The translations under genes were made by a program, and so were the position numbers. From Prinia subflava (Eukaryota > Chordata > Aves > Passeriformes > Cisticolidae), in contig NC_086253.1 of NCBI RefSeq assembly GCF_021018805.1, forward strand, positions 9,612,735 through 9,676,734: DNA of 64,000 nt, in the 5' to 3' direction. Of the stretch, positions 35,401-48,100 are shown piece after piece. Each line of letters starts with the position of its first letter. The first letter of the stretch is position 1. The notes beneath the pieces were generated by a model. That model saw only the letters and a list, made by a program, of their open reading frames with translations. It was not told where the DNA came from and searched no databases.

Positions 35401-38210
35401 AACATTAGGTGAATATTTTTGTTCTGAAATTCCTCTCTCAACACTTTTTTCATAAATTACTCCCCATATTTGGGGGAAGCAGGGGGAGAGTGGGGAAAAC
35501 ACTTCAGGAGCCTCACTTTACTCAGCTGCCTGTCACATCTGGGGAGGGAAAAAATACAAACAAACAAAACCCACCATAGCAAAAACAACAAAACCCAAGC
35601 CTTTGTACTGTAATTAAGTTTGCTTACTCTTGTGGTTAGATATTCTTCTGGATTCTGGAGAGATTCTGGAATCTAGTGAACAGCCTAGTTGTCCTTATCA
35701 CATCATAAGCTTTAATTTCTGTCTTCAAGTTCCTGATTATTGTTGCTGTGGACATGTCAGAGCAGGCTACAGAAGCCAGCAGAAATCACCCTCCATCCTA
35801 CCCCCACGCAGGGGTATTTGATTTCTCACTTTGCTGAGAGCAGGAGGGGAAAAACAAGTACAAATGTGTGTATTCACCTGGGAGAAGATGGTTTGGTCTG
35901 AACAAATGTCATTCCAGGAGATAGGGAGCACAGATCCATGCATCCTGAAACAGAAGATGGAATGAACTGCATGGCCAGTGACCAAGATGAATAAAACTTG
36001 TTTCCCTCTTATTTCCTCTGTCTCCCATTTAGCATCTTTGACCTTTCATAAAACTGTTCTATCTCCTGTCTAAAATGGTTTAGTTTAATCCTAAACATGA
36101 ATTGCATACATAGAAATAAGAAGAGAAAAACATCCCTAGATCAGTATTACTTGTTTTCTTCTTTTTGTCTGATTAATGGCTCAGCACAGCCCTTTTCACA
36201 ACCCTTCTAATCATTAGCTGTTTTGTGACTCCCATTGCTGGCTTCAAACAAGCCTCGTTAACTCCTAATTAATTTCAGATAACAGAATCCCTTCCACTTT
36301 TTCCTGGATTTCATCGGGGCCATGACAGAAGAACCAATTGCCAGCCAAGTGCCACTACCATGAAAAGCAAAGGGCAGAAGGGCTGTGTCAGGAGCTGGCA
36401 CAAGCCAGAATTGCTCCAAGAGCTGAGCCTGGACCTGGGGCTGATGAAACCTCGAGTCAGGGCAGGCAGGGACTCAACTATGACCACGAACACATCTCAG
36501 CAATGTGATAGTGCCCAAGGTTGTTAAACTTTTAGCATGGGAAACAGCCTAGCTACTGTGCCTGTTTTCTAGCCAAAAAGGAGAGTTTAAGAGAACATAA
36601 AGATACTCCAGAGACCCTGAGGAACAGCTGGCTCTGCTCTGAAAGGAGAGCTAAGCAAATGTGTTGGCAGATTGAAAGCGACTTCCAGCTCACAAGGAAG
36701 AGCACATGCACAAGGTTCTTGTCTCAGACAGGGACTTGAGGAGGTCACTCACAGAGAAGGTCTCCAGATTAAAAAAGCTTTTCTCAAAGGGACAGAAGTG
36801 CTGATGCTTGATCAATAGGTGAGCAGCAGTCATTTTCTTTTCTCTCATTGCTGATGTGCAGATAGACTCACACTGTTACTTTGCTTAAAAATAAGAAACA
36901 AACATGACATTTTTCAGTAATGTGGCTGTGGCACTCGCTGTATAGGGTCACTGGAAAGCCTCATCAGCCTGCAGTGAGGAGCAAAGTTAGCCCATGAAAA
37001 GCACTGAGTTCTCATGTCCAGCTGTTTCCACATCCCCTTGAGCAGCTTTGCATAAACCTACACTGGGCACAGCTACCTCTGAGTTGGTCTTTGACTATCA
37101 ATCAAAATGCAATTAAACAAAACAACCTTTTTACTTTTTTTTTTTAATTGAAGACATTATATTTTCAAACACTATGGTAGCACCACAAGTGATGCATGTG
37201 TTTTCAAACCCCAAAGGAAAAGCAAATGCTCTTAATGATTTTGCAAAGGATGCTGTTGAAGACAGTACTTCACTGTCTCCAGTGACAGCATCCCTTACTT
37301 TTCCAACTAAACCTTGGGCTGCACGATGAGAAATCTAAGACAAATTTTGAGGCTTCTTCATGACAAAGAGCTAAATCTAATTTTCTGATACTTAGTACCT
37401 GACCCATTGGATTAGGTTAAAAAGCCCTCTAAATCGCATTTGCCACTAAAGATCTGCTGGCCTGGAATAGAAGGAACATTTATTGGTGTGAGTGCATATT
37501 GGATATATTAAGTCCTCAGCTCTCCTCCATTATATACAGACTTTTAATCCATTCTGATGCCAAACCCATCTTATAACACTGTAAAAAATGAAAGCAACAA
37601 TATGAATATATGTCTAATTAATTGAATTTTAGTTGGTTTTGAATTATTCATTGAAATACCTTTAGGAAAACTTATAATGATTAATTTCTTTTGTGAGCTA
37701 GGGGCACACAAAGCTAGAGCAGAGGCTGTGTAAAATCACTGCTGCTCTGTTAAATTCAGCTGCTTACCTACAATAGAGTTCAAGGCAGTGGATCACTTCT
37801 ACTGAGGACAACAGGAGAGCAGCCACATGTTCACCCTGACTGTGATGGTTTGGTTGTTTTTTTTTTGTATTGAAAGAAAGCTGAAGTGCCACACTAAGCA
37901 AAATTTCAGTTAGAAAAGGTGTTCAGTTTCTCCCAAAAATGATGTTTGTTTATAGCAGGAGTTAAAGCATTCTCCTTTCTGCCACTACTGCAACAATAAC
38001 AAAAAAAAAAGTTTGACAAAAAAAAATAGAACAAAACTGAACTTTCCTGTCTAGTCAAAAAGTTTTTAGTTTTACAGATAAGCTACAAGCATAGATATGG
38101 TGGTATGAAGCCTGAGATATAGTGGTATAAAGAGCCTCCCACTTCAAAGTTATAAAAACAACCTTCCCCCCAAAAAATCCCAGAGAACAAAGAATCCAGT
38201 CTCAGTGCTG

Positions 38211-38277
38211 TATAGTGATGTTTAAATTAATCAAGTGATGTTTATATGTTTATAGTGATGTTTAAATTAATCAAGTG
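38211..38277. repeat. Two-copy 40-bp tandem duplication
   Basis: The 27-base word beginning TATAGTGATGTTTAAATTAA occurs at 38211-38237 and again at 38251-38277 without a mismatch, so the period is 40 bases. Confidence 0.85.
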
Positions 38278-38420
38278 TTATTTTAAATAGGAATGTATAG
38301 GGAATGCCCTTTAAGGTAGCTTTGAAGTTTTTCCAGCCTTTCCTCCATCTGAACTCCTGCCATGTCCAAAAGCATGACTCTAATCACTCAGCTCCTGACA
38401 TGTTTGGGATGTGCTAGCCT

Positions 38421-38500
38421 GGAATCATATAATCATGGAACAGTTTGGGTTGGAAGGCACCTCTAAAGGTCACCTAGTCCAACTTGCCTGCAATGAGCAG
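38421..38500 (-). mobile_element. Short CR1 3' tail
   Basis: The plus strand reads GGAATCATATAATCATGGAA, then GTTTGGGTTGGAAGGCACCT and CACCTAGTCCAAC, the typical complement of a CR1 3' end. Only about 80 bases remain. Confidence 0.85.
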
Positions 38501-41500
38501 GAAATCACACGAGTACAAGCCATGCTCTTTAAAGGCAGAACAGATTACTCTGCACAGCAAAAACACTCAAACTTTCCATAAAACCAAAGCTATGGCACAT
38601 AAGAACCTCAGGAACTCACCCTCCTCCTTTCTGAACCTCAATAAAAAGTACTAATAGAGTCTACAAGCACCTTCAGAGCTCCAGAAAACAGTATGAGCCA
38701 AGGTCTCTCCCCACAGAAAACCCACACACACCCATGTTCTTGCACCCAGTGGAAGTTCAGTGCAGCTTTTCAGTGTAAACATCATCTAACTTACTCCTCT
38801 GAGCAGTAAACAAAGGCTCATGTTCCAGGAAACAGTCTCACTGATTACTCCAGAGCACACACTTTTGTACATCTACAGACTTCAGAGGCTGGCTGCTTTT
38901 AATAGAATCATCTTTGCCCTGAAGCTGCAAAGTTGGGACTTTTCAGGAGGCTTTTAGTGTAAATTTAACTCTGCAGATCTGTGCATTAAACTGCTCATGT
39001 AGAGAGTAGAAATTGGTCAAAACACATAAACTAGAGAGTATGTAATGCAAAATGGAGGACATGATGTTACATATTGATATCTTCTCTCAAAAAGAATTTA
39101 ATCATGCTGTGATCTGGAGGACCAGACCACAGACCTAAAAAATAATCAGTAATGGGGTTATGTTCTGTAAAGGCAAGCATCAGCAGCAGGAGTGACACCA
39201 CACCACAAGCTAGCATGAAGGTTTGTGATTCTGACATTTAAAACTGATAGACACCCTACCAGGACAGCAGAGTTTGAAAGCTCCTGCACTGTGCAAGCCC
39301 TTACTAGGGAACAGAGACATGGGAATTCTGCTTAAATCTCCAGGTTTTACTTGAGCACACTCTTCCTCGCCTAAAGCCCCTCTCTTTCTTTTTTTCTACC
39401 TGTTTTTAAACTCCATGTCCTCCTACCTACACAATTCAGCCTGGGGTGGTTCTGTTTCCGCTCCCCAAAGAGAGCAGACAGTGATCTTTCCCTCTTGCCA
39501 GGGGAGGGGAAACAGTGAATATTACCCAGATGGCAGGTTTTTTGAAGTGTAGCAGTTTGTCCCTGTACACTTTGCTTGACTACTCTCTTCCTAATAAACT
39601 CTGACCTCTGAAGGTCATTAGCTGCTTATTAACTGAGACAAGCTTTCAAGAGCTCTAGCTATGCACTAGGTAAAAGCTACTGAATGCTCTACACCCACTC
39701 CTCTGTTGTGATGCCAAGTGATGGCATTAACAGAGATTAATAATTATGTGCCTGTTTGCAGTCCACAGGCTCAGCCTGGGCTCTGCAGCCAGGCCAGCTC
39801 ACCACAGCTGCCTGGGAATGAGGAGATGTGCTCAGCTGGAGGCAGTGCCTGGAAAAGCTCCTGTTCCTCAGTGACCTGCACAAACTGTTCTGCCTATCCC
39901 AAGCAGGGCAGGGCAGGGGCAGCCTCAAGCCTGGTAACTTGGCCTTGCTTCAACAGACTTCTATTGGGAAGTAAAAAAAAAGTTCCTTGTTACAATGTCC
40001 CTAAAACTTTAAATTCCTGCTCCAAATCATGAAAGGACCCTATCATCCCAAAGATCAGTATCAGCATTTATGGGAGACCATATCAGCAGTGGGGAGCATT
40101 ACAGCACCCTAGACAAATACCACAGCCCTAGGTAAGGGCTGATGACCCTTTTTTGGGTGGGCTGGCTATAACCCCACTGTCACACCATTGTGGAAAAAAA
40201 TCCTGACTCGGTGCATGGAGTTGTACATAATCTACATGACTGGACACTGTTGTACATAATCTACGTGACACTCCAGGACAGGATGGACATGTCAGGCATG
40301 GCACAGACTCTCTCTTTCTCTAAAATTCATGGTGACAGCCAACCAGACCTGTGCTTTCAGCAAAAGGAAGATGTGGAAGTGTCTCTGAAGCATTCACCAC
40401 TTCTGGAAAACCCAAGCCCATTGAGAAAAGGTTCTCATCTCCCTGTGTAGCCTTGCCACCAGCCAGGGAACAGCCAAGGAAACAGCAGCTGGACTGCAGT
40501 GGGAGTCTGAGCTGCTGACCTTCAAATCTAGCTTTTAGATTTGTATCACCAGTATATCCTGTTTTCCTGCAGGTATCAGCTGCTCCAAGGCCCCAGAGCT
40601 TGTTACACAGCACAGGTGCTCCTTGTTTTGCCCCTCACTTATGGGATGCAGCTCTATACAGAGTCAGAAGTGTACAACAGTTCAGTAAGGTCTGGAAACA
40701 TTTCGTCAACTTTTAAAGTGGCAAATAGCATGAGGCAGGCTGGAATGCTAAAATTTCCAATGCTTTCTCCTCTTGCCTAAAGTACAAGCATGGTCCCAAA
40801 TTTGGGATTCTCCCATTTCATTTGCATCTCTCTGGCTGAAGGTCTTGAGTTCCTTACCCAGATTAAAATTCAGCCAGGAAGACTCCTGTTATCTTGACAA
40901 GAAATGTCACTTAAATATTTTAGGCTTTTGGCCCTTATATAACCTAAGCAGTGTTACAATGAAAATTGTTAGGTAACTAGTTCCTCATAAAACAGACAAA
41001 ATACCAGACTAAGCCTCAAAGCTTCTGTGGGATTCTTCAAAGCAAAGGTGCCCCAGACTCTTCCAGCAATCCATCACAGTGTTTCACACAGTTTTTCCAG
41101 CCAGCTTAAGAAAGGAAATGAAAATACACAAGCATCTTCCTTTCTATGATTCTAAACCATTGCAAAAGTTATCCTGTGTATCTCAGGCTTGAAGAACAGA
41201 TTCAGAATAGCTTTTATTTAAGACCTGTTGCATTCAGGCTTCTCTTCAGTTCTAAACCAGATGATCACTCAGATCACTTCCTCTGCCAGAAGATCTCTAG
41301 GGAGTCCATATTTCTCTGGGGAGTACTGGACATATCACTACAACTAAGGCCTCAATAATGTTGAACAGACTGGGAGTACATTCTCTATTTTGCTGGCAAT
41401 ACAAATGTTTATTGATACAACATTTGCTTCCTTCTGATGCCAGATAAAACCAGCATCATGCTTCTGAGTCATCTAACATTTTAAGTCCCGTGATTCCACA

Positions 41501-41579
41501 TCTCATTTTCCAGGAAGCTTTCAGAACCACTCATCCCATATTTGCTCTCAACAGAGTTTAACACCTCGCCCTCCCCTCT
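38501..41579. other. Unique noncoding DNA
   Basis: Nothing was recognised beyond a small imperfect duplication near 40217-40265 (GTTGTACATAATCTAC repeated). ORFs up to 104 codons show no known family. Confidence 0.45.
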
Positions 41580-42045
41580 CTAAAATGCAAAGTGCTGCAC
41601 CTGTGTCAGGGCAGCCCCTGGTATCAACACAGCTGGTGGGAGAAAGAATTGAGGGCAGGCCTGCTGAGAAGGGCTTGGGCTGAAAGAGATGGACCTGGCC
41701 CAGCCATGGGCACTCACAGAAAGCCAGGTGTGTCCTGGGATCATCCAAAGCACCGTGGGCAGCAGATGAGGGGGATATTCTGCCCCTCTGTTCCACTCTG
41801 GTGAGACCCCACCTGCAGGGCTGCACCCTGCTCTGAGGAACCCAGCACAGGAAAGGCACGGATTGTGTTGGATTGTGTCCAGAGGAGGGCCACAAAAATG
41901 ACCAGAGGGCTGGAGAAGAAGCACATGGACAATTCTCCCAGGCACATGGTGTGCCTGGTGCTGTGGTCCTGTGCAGTGCCAGGAGCTGACCTGCCATGAT
42001 CCTTGTGAGTCCCTTCCAGCTCAGGATAGTCTATGATTCTGTAAC
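41580..42045 (+). mobile_element. CR1-type LINE fragment, first of a tandem pair
   Basis: Sense-strand CR1 text: AGAAAGAATTGAGGGCAGGC, CTGGTGAGACCCCACCTGCA, GTCCAGAGGAGGGCCACAAA, ending with CCCTTCCAGCTCAGGATAG and CTATGATTCTGTAAC. The 3' terminus is therefore at about 42045. The region just before the tail is deleted relative to a full 3' end. Antisense ORFs of 149 and 121 codons here are shadows of the repeat. Confidence 0.85.
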
Positions 42046-42261
42046 AGACACAAGGAAGAATTTTTTATGATAAGGGTGGTGAGGCATTGAAACAGGGTCC
42101 CCAGAGAAGTTGCTTGTGCCTCATCTCTGGAAAAGTTCAAGGTCAGGTTGGATGGGCCTTTGAGCAATCTGATCTTGTTGAAGATGTGCCTGCTTATTAC
42201 AGGAGGTTTGCACTTGATGACTTTTAAAGGTCCCTTCCAACCCAAACCATTCTGTGATTCT
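42046..42261 (+). mobile_element. CR1-type LINE fragment, second of a tandem pair
   Basis: It begins directly after the first copy's tail with AGACACAAGGAAGAATTTTT and runs through GGTGGTGAGGCATTGAAACA to GGTCCCTTCCAACCCAAACC and ATTCTGTGATTCTAAG. This is a second, 5'-truncated 3' end in the same direction. Confidence 0.88.
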
Positions 42262-45069
42262 AAGTCCTATCCTTATTTCTGATTATATTCTTTACCACGA
42301 CTGGAGGACTAGCTTAGCAATAAAGCCAGTCTGCTTGCTTCTAGCTAGCTGTTTCAATTGCAGGTAGTAGGCCAACTTCCTATTCCATTCAAAAGACCCT
42401 GTGAAACTCATTTGGTCTTTCTGTTGGGTCAGATATTAAATCAATTTTCTGAGCATGATTATTCAAATCATTTGGCTTTTCACCACATAATTTAATTTAT
42501 GTGCGTATTTGCAAAAGTGTGATGCAAGGGAGTAGCAAAAGCTCTACTAATCTCAAAATGTGACATCTAATGTGCCTCCTTTATCCACTGGCAATTACTC
42601 AGTCACAGAAGGGAACTGGGTTGAACAAATGGACCATGTTGGCAGCTACTCAGCTCTTTGATGTTTTTCCAAGATGTTACAGATGGTTTAATTTTTTCCA
42701 TTCCAGATTCTTTCTCTTAATTGATGTTAAACTGACAAGTTAATAATTTCACAAATTCCCTTTCCTTATTACCTGCTTTTTCTTATTTTTTTACACTCCA
42801 CAAGTTTTGTACACTTGCTCAAAGACATGTAGTTACAGCTTTGGGAATGGAAACTTAGAGATCCAGCTGAAGAGTAGATAAGAAAACTGAGTAAATAAAA
42901 AAATAAAAATGATAAAAAAGCTCAGTAGGCTTAGACAAATTTGTTTGTATTGATGAAAAGAAGGCTTTGGGCTCCAAGGCCAAATAGCACAGACTGATTC
43001 ATATCCACTGTATCAGCTGAAAGCCACTCCTGAAACACAGCCATTGCATCCAAGTTACAAATTGTTGGTAGCCAGCCCTGGCTCACAACTCTGAAGTGCT
43101 TTGGCCCTTATTAATCCCCACAACCCCAGTGGTGCTCACACTCCAGAAGCAGGCAGCAGGGTATGAAACCTTCCAGTACACCTTGTTCTATGCTTGCAGG
43201 CTGGAAATCTGTGCTGGGCACCAGGTGTGACAACATCCTGCTGTCTGCCATGGATAATCTCCCCATCCCAGCATTTTCTCCATATGCTTATCAGACAACT
43301 ATCCATGCTTCATACGGCCCATCTGTAGTCCTGCCTCTCTCTTCAGGCTGAAGCCAGGAAAGCTGGCCCCAGTTAGGGCCTCCATAGCAGATTAATTTCT
43401 AGTTTGGGACAACTGCAGTGCTCCTAAAATGAGCCCTTCCTGCCTGGAATTAGAGGTGGTTTCTGGGACACTCTCTATATACTGCAAAATGCAAAATGTT
43501 GTTTCCCCCAGACCACTGGTCACAGGTCCTGTTTGCAATGACCACCCGTGGTGTGAGTGTTGGACACTGAGGGACATCCCAGAAATGCATACCAGCAGTG
43601 CTCATAGTGCCTTTCCCTGCTGTGCAGCCCAAATGGCTGATGAGCATCCTGGTGGCAGAGGGAGGGCTCCCACAGGGCCCAGCCCTCAGCTCCCACACGC
43701 AGCCTGGCCTCGCAGGCACAGATGGTCCTGCACTCGTCTGCCTCCTCTAATTCCACAACTGAAGGTGGCAATTTGGACAGTGCTTATTTCCATCTAAACC
43801 TTCACAAACACTTAGCACTCACATAAACACAGCCCCTCCTCTGCCTGTGCCTTGCCTTCCCGCAGTGCTGTATGCACGGAGTAAATCATATCCACCCTGA
43901 CAGTCCATCCTGTTAACTCTTCTTTTTCACTGCTCTGACTGAAGGTCTACATTCTTATCCCCTCTTCTCTATTCATGTGTGAACTGCTACCACCTCTCTA
44001 CTCGTGCTACCCCTACACAATCACCTGCCAGCATCCCAGCAGGAATAATCTCCCCAACTCCTCAGCTGAAGGGCTGTGGCTCAGCTTTCAACAACTCCTC
44101 TTTGCACAATAAGCTTTTGAAGATCTATTTCACCACCACAAAGGATGCAGAAACAAAAAGCATATGTAGCAACTATTTGAATAGATATCATCCAGTTGTT
44201 CACAGGAGAAGGTATTCCATCCTTCCTCGTTTCTGTTTCAGCAGCCTGGAGCTTCAGTCCCACAGGGCCAAGGATATCCACACTGCCCAGCTGGTGTTTC
44301 AGGAGCTGCCAACACCCACATCCCTCACCAAAGTGCTCCATCTCCCAGAGGAGCCTCTCTGAGCAGGACCTGGTCACACCACAAAGGTAGTTTGTGTCTG
44401 TATGAGCAGTTCTTTCTCCATGGTTCCCTGGAAGCTGTTCCAGGAATGGAGCCAGGAACTTCTTCCCTCCTGTTAACACTGAGGATTCTTTCAGTCAGGG
44501 AGAGCAAGCACAGAAACCACATCTCCCTATGGCTCTGCTCAGGATTCTGCTGCCATGGTGGGTAGTAGGGTCATGTCTGGTGACAGGGACAACCCTGTGG
44601 AGCATTGTCCTGCTGCTTGGTCCATCTCTCAAACATTTTGGTAGGCAATTCTGGGATCTGGTTTCCTCTCTAGAGTTCCTAGCTTCGTAGAACAAGGTTA
44701 TCCACACAAATATTCATCAGGTCAAGCAGTAATGAACTCAGTAGAGGTTGACTTGTAGAAGTCAGCAGATAGAAGCAAAATCAGCATCTCCTCATGTCTG
44801 CAGGTGCATGACTGAGCTGTACATTGTACATCCTGGTCCCACGAGCCCCACCAGCTACATGCTAAGTGGGGAGGTGCTGTCAGGGAAAATGACATTGACT
44901 CCTGGGTCATGAAAGCTGTAGTGCCTCAATTGCACTGTCACCCATCCACAGCTCATATTTGAAACTATCCGTGCAAGGGATTTCCATGTGGAAGTTATTC
45001 TGGGCTGCTGTGGGCCCCAGGGGTCACCAGAGATCATGTCTACAACTGGAAGCCATCCTGTGCCCTGTG
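42262..45069. other. Unique noncoding DNA
   Basis: No recognised gene or transposon. The minus ORF of 132 codons at 44081-44479 and the overlapping plus ORF at 43979-44362 have no recognisable domain, and I treat both as chance. Confidence 0.4.
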
Positions 45070-45163
45070 CTCTGGGATGACCCAGCCTGAGCAGGGAGGT
45101 TGGACCAGGTGAGGTCCAACCCTGTGGTCCTTTCCAGCCTGGCCCATCCTGTGGCTCTGTGAG
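45070..45163 (+). mobile_element. CR1 3' tail fragment
   Basis: The plus strand carries GAGCAGGGAGGTTGGACCAG, then GGTCCAACCCTGTGGTCCTT and TTCCAGCCTGGCCCATCCTG with TGGCTCTGTGAG. This is a diverged CR1 3' end of about 95 bases. The left edge is approximate. Confidence 0.75.
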
Positions 45164-48100
45164 TGGTGACTGATGGCTGTGATCCAATGCTCACACCTAT
45201 GTCACGGGCTTGTGTTATTTAACAGCACAAATTGCCTTTGTCTGACTTGCTGCTCAACAAGACAGTACACCGAGCAATAAGGTGTCAATTAAGATGCAGA
45301 CTTAGTCTTTCTGGCAGAAAAGGCTTCATTCCAGAAGCCATTGATTATCTCTTGCAGAAAAACTTAAACTGAAAAATGCATGTGTAATTCTGGAAATTAA
45401 ACCAGATTTATTAATTTAATTAAACTGCTGCACCATTTGGGTAGGGCATTTGTATAATCATTTAAGTAGAGATAATTTCCAAAGCGACACAAGATATTTT
45501 CTTACAGAAAGAAAGATAAAGCTGGAATGGCTCCTATTGAAAAGCTTGAAGCTACCAAGTGTATGAGACCACTTACACAAATACACAGGCAGATTCTAAT
45601 GGAAAAAACAGCTTTTAGCAGTCTGTGGTGTAAGTAGAAAGAGCAAATCATAAAAGTACTAACAATTAGCCTATTTCTTGACTTCTGACAAAAAATTGAA
45701 TTGCAACACCATGAGAATGACAAAAATTGATTACCAATTTGGAGAGGTAGAATCTAAGCAGTCCTTCAAGTGTTTCCCACACATATTTGCGCTCTGACCT
45801 CAGGTCTCTTACGGAAGAGAAAATTGTTTGCATTGTTATTGCTCACATGATGCAAAACCATTGAATAAGCAAAACCAGACAAACAGAAAAAACACCTCTG
45901 AAGCCCATCACTGCAGCACAGATTCAGTGGCTCAGAGGCAGCATCTCAGTCTGACTCCAGCTTAGCTAATTGAACTGACATCATTTGAATTTTCATATAA
46001 TATAAAGGTCTTGATTATTAATCCTGTGTCAGTAGCATAGAAATTTTATACATATCAGCTATAGATATGCATCAGGTTCAGGATCTTTTCACTTTTATTG
46101 TTATACTACAACTTGAGAACTGCCACTGCATCAAACTACTGCCCAATATCACTGTATGGGCTTGTGCAGTGTTACTACTGCTTCTATACTAAAACTGATT
46201 TATTTTTATCATGGAAATTTAGGATGGTGTACAAAATCAAGGAACCTTCCTCCCTGGGTATCCTTTTCAAAGAATGGTGAGAGCAGTCATTACTCCCTGT
46301 GGCTTAAGCCATCACAGGGCTGGTGTGATGTGCCCCATGTGCTAAGAGCTGTGCTGTCAGACACACAAAGTGCTGAGAGACTCCCTTGCCAAAACTTCTA
46401 TCTAACACTGCCTTTAGCTCAGGGTGCACATTCCTGGCACAGCTGATCACACATGCTGTGATATATTTGTCAACTCCTAAATGAACTAAAAACTCCATCA
46501 GAGAACTACTTTCACCATGGAGTGAAGCCTTTACTATCGTTGCCAGAGACACCACCAAATGTGCGTTCCCCTAGAATATACCTTTCATTCAACTAAAGCT
46601 GAAATGTGGTAAGTTTTGCCTGAGATTTCTACAGGAAATTCTGACTAGTGTGATGTTTTTAACCCACAGCTGTACCACACAGCCTGCAAGCTCCTGTCTC
46701 TGGTGAACAACCTGCCCCTTGCAATGCAAGTGAAGGAACTGGGCCAGGACCCACATCCCTACACCCCCCTGGGGTTTCCCCCATCCAGGAGAGCCCCTGC
46801 ACAATGCACAGGAGAGCTCTGCTGTGAGTCACATCTCCCAGAAATGTGGCCTGTGCTGCATGAGGGCATGCCTTGAGAGCCAGGCTCCCCCAAAGCTTTC
46901 CTTAGCCTTGCTGCATGGGTGCCAGGACTGGCAGGGCTGCCCGTTTCTGCCATTCAGCACATGCAGAATCATGTCTGGTGTGCCTCCTGTCCTAAGCCTT
47001 GTCCCAGAAAAGGAGGGAGGGGGGTGTCAGCATGTGGATGCATGTCCTGCAGTCCCTTTCTGCATTAAATCTCTTTGTAGAACAGATGGACAGACTAATG
47101 CCAGGCACCTGGGCTTCACTAAAGCCTTTCTAATATGTTCAGGATATCTAGAACCATGTGAATTTTTTCCATCAGGGTGTACAAGCTATGTGAATACAAA
47201 ATTCAAAAGAATTAAACTTCAGGAAGGGTGGATATTCCTTCTGTCTCACAAGACAAAAAATAAAGTAGCCCCTTCATTGTACTAAAATACCTTAACACAT
47301 CTGGGTAGATGAAAAGGTTTTTTCAGAACTGGCTTCTGTTTCAAATGTGATAAAGTGATGTGGTAGGAGACAAAGGCCATTCAGATACTTATCTATTTTG
47401 ATTACGTTTGTAATCTTCTTATTAATGTAAGCCTTAGAGTCTTTCTCCCTCAGGATGCCAGAGTCAGGAAAAGCCAAACACTAGAGTTAAAATAAGTTAC
47501 TCATTTATCTCTTTGAAAGGGGCTTTTAATGTTTATTATTTAAGCCCTTGGAATAATCTTAACCATTCTGAGAGAGAGAGGAGGGTAGTAGACTGTTCTT
47601 TTTGTTTAGATATACCAGTCTTGCCTTGGATCAGCTTCCCAAGCACAAGTTCCAGTTAAAGTTTTGCTTTACTAAAGTAAAGCTCCAGATGTATTCCCTC
47701 CATAAAGGCAGTTTTCCTGGACTGTCTCCCAAGGCTGGTTATAACCAGAAACACCTCCCCAGCGTTGCCCACCAGGCCACTTTTCCTCATCACTGAATAT
47801 TTTCATAGTTCCTTTCTGATCCACTTAAAATTCTGAATTGCTTGCAGAGCAGCAAGACCCACTGAGTTCATGCAATACTGCTGCTTTCCACTTCACAAGG
47901 GGATCTTGGCAGTTTTTGGACACTCATCCTCACCTATTTTCTTTGATTCCTAAAGCCATGGCCAGCACATACAATTACAGCAGGGGTTTTAATGAACATT
48001 CTTTACCTTTTGACCTGCCATTTTGTCTCCAGAGGGGCACTTTTTCAGTGCTTCTGCTTAGACAATTACTGCTGAGGCATCCATAGCATTCAAGTTTCAC

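Larger units (their letters stand above)
26092..38420. other. Unique AT-rich noncoding DNA
   Basis: No exon, RNA gene or transposon was firmly recognised in this stretch. It holds a 50-base poly(A) run (29424-29473), short A or T runs and a duplicated word at 38211-38277. ORFs reach at most 139 codons (30995-31414, minus), with no family resemblance. No ORF of 60 or more codons occurs between 36494 and 39717. Confidence 0.45.

Noticed and set aside
37845..37920. Possible start of another LTR (TGTGATGGTTTGGTTG)
   Set aside because: Only a short resemblance to avian LTR starts. No polyadenylation signal, CA end or primer binding site found in a fitting place.
41548..41997. 149-codon minus ORF
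   Set aside because: It is the antisense of a CR1 fragment.
46824..47285. 153-codon plus ORF
   Set aside because: No recognisable family. Cysteine-rich but without spacing that fits a known fold.
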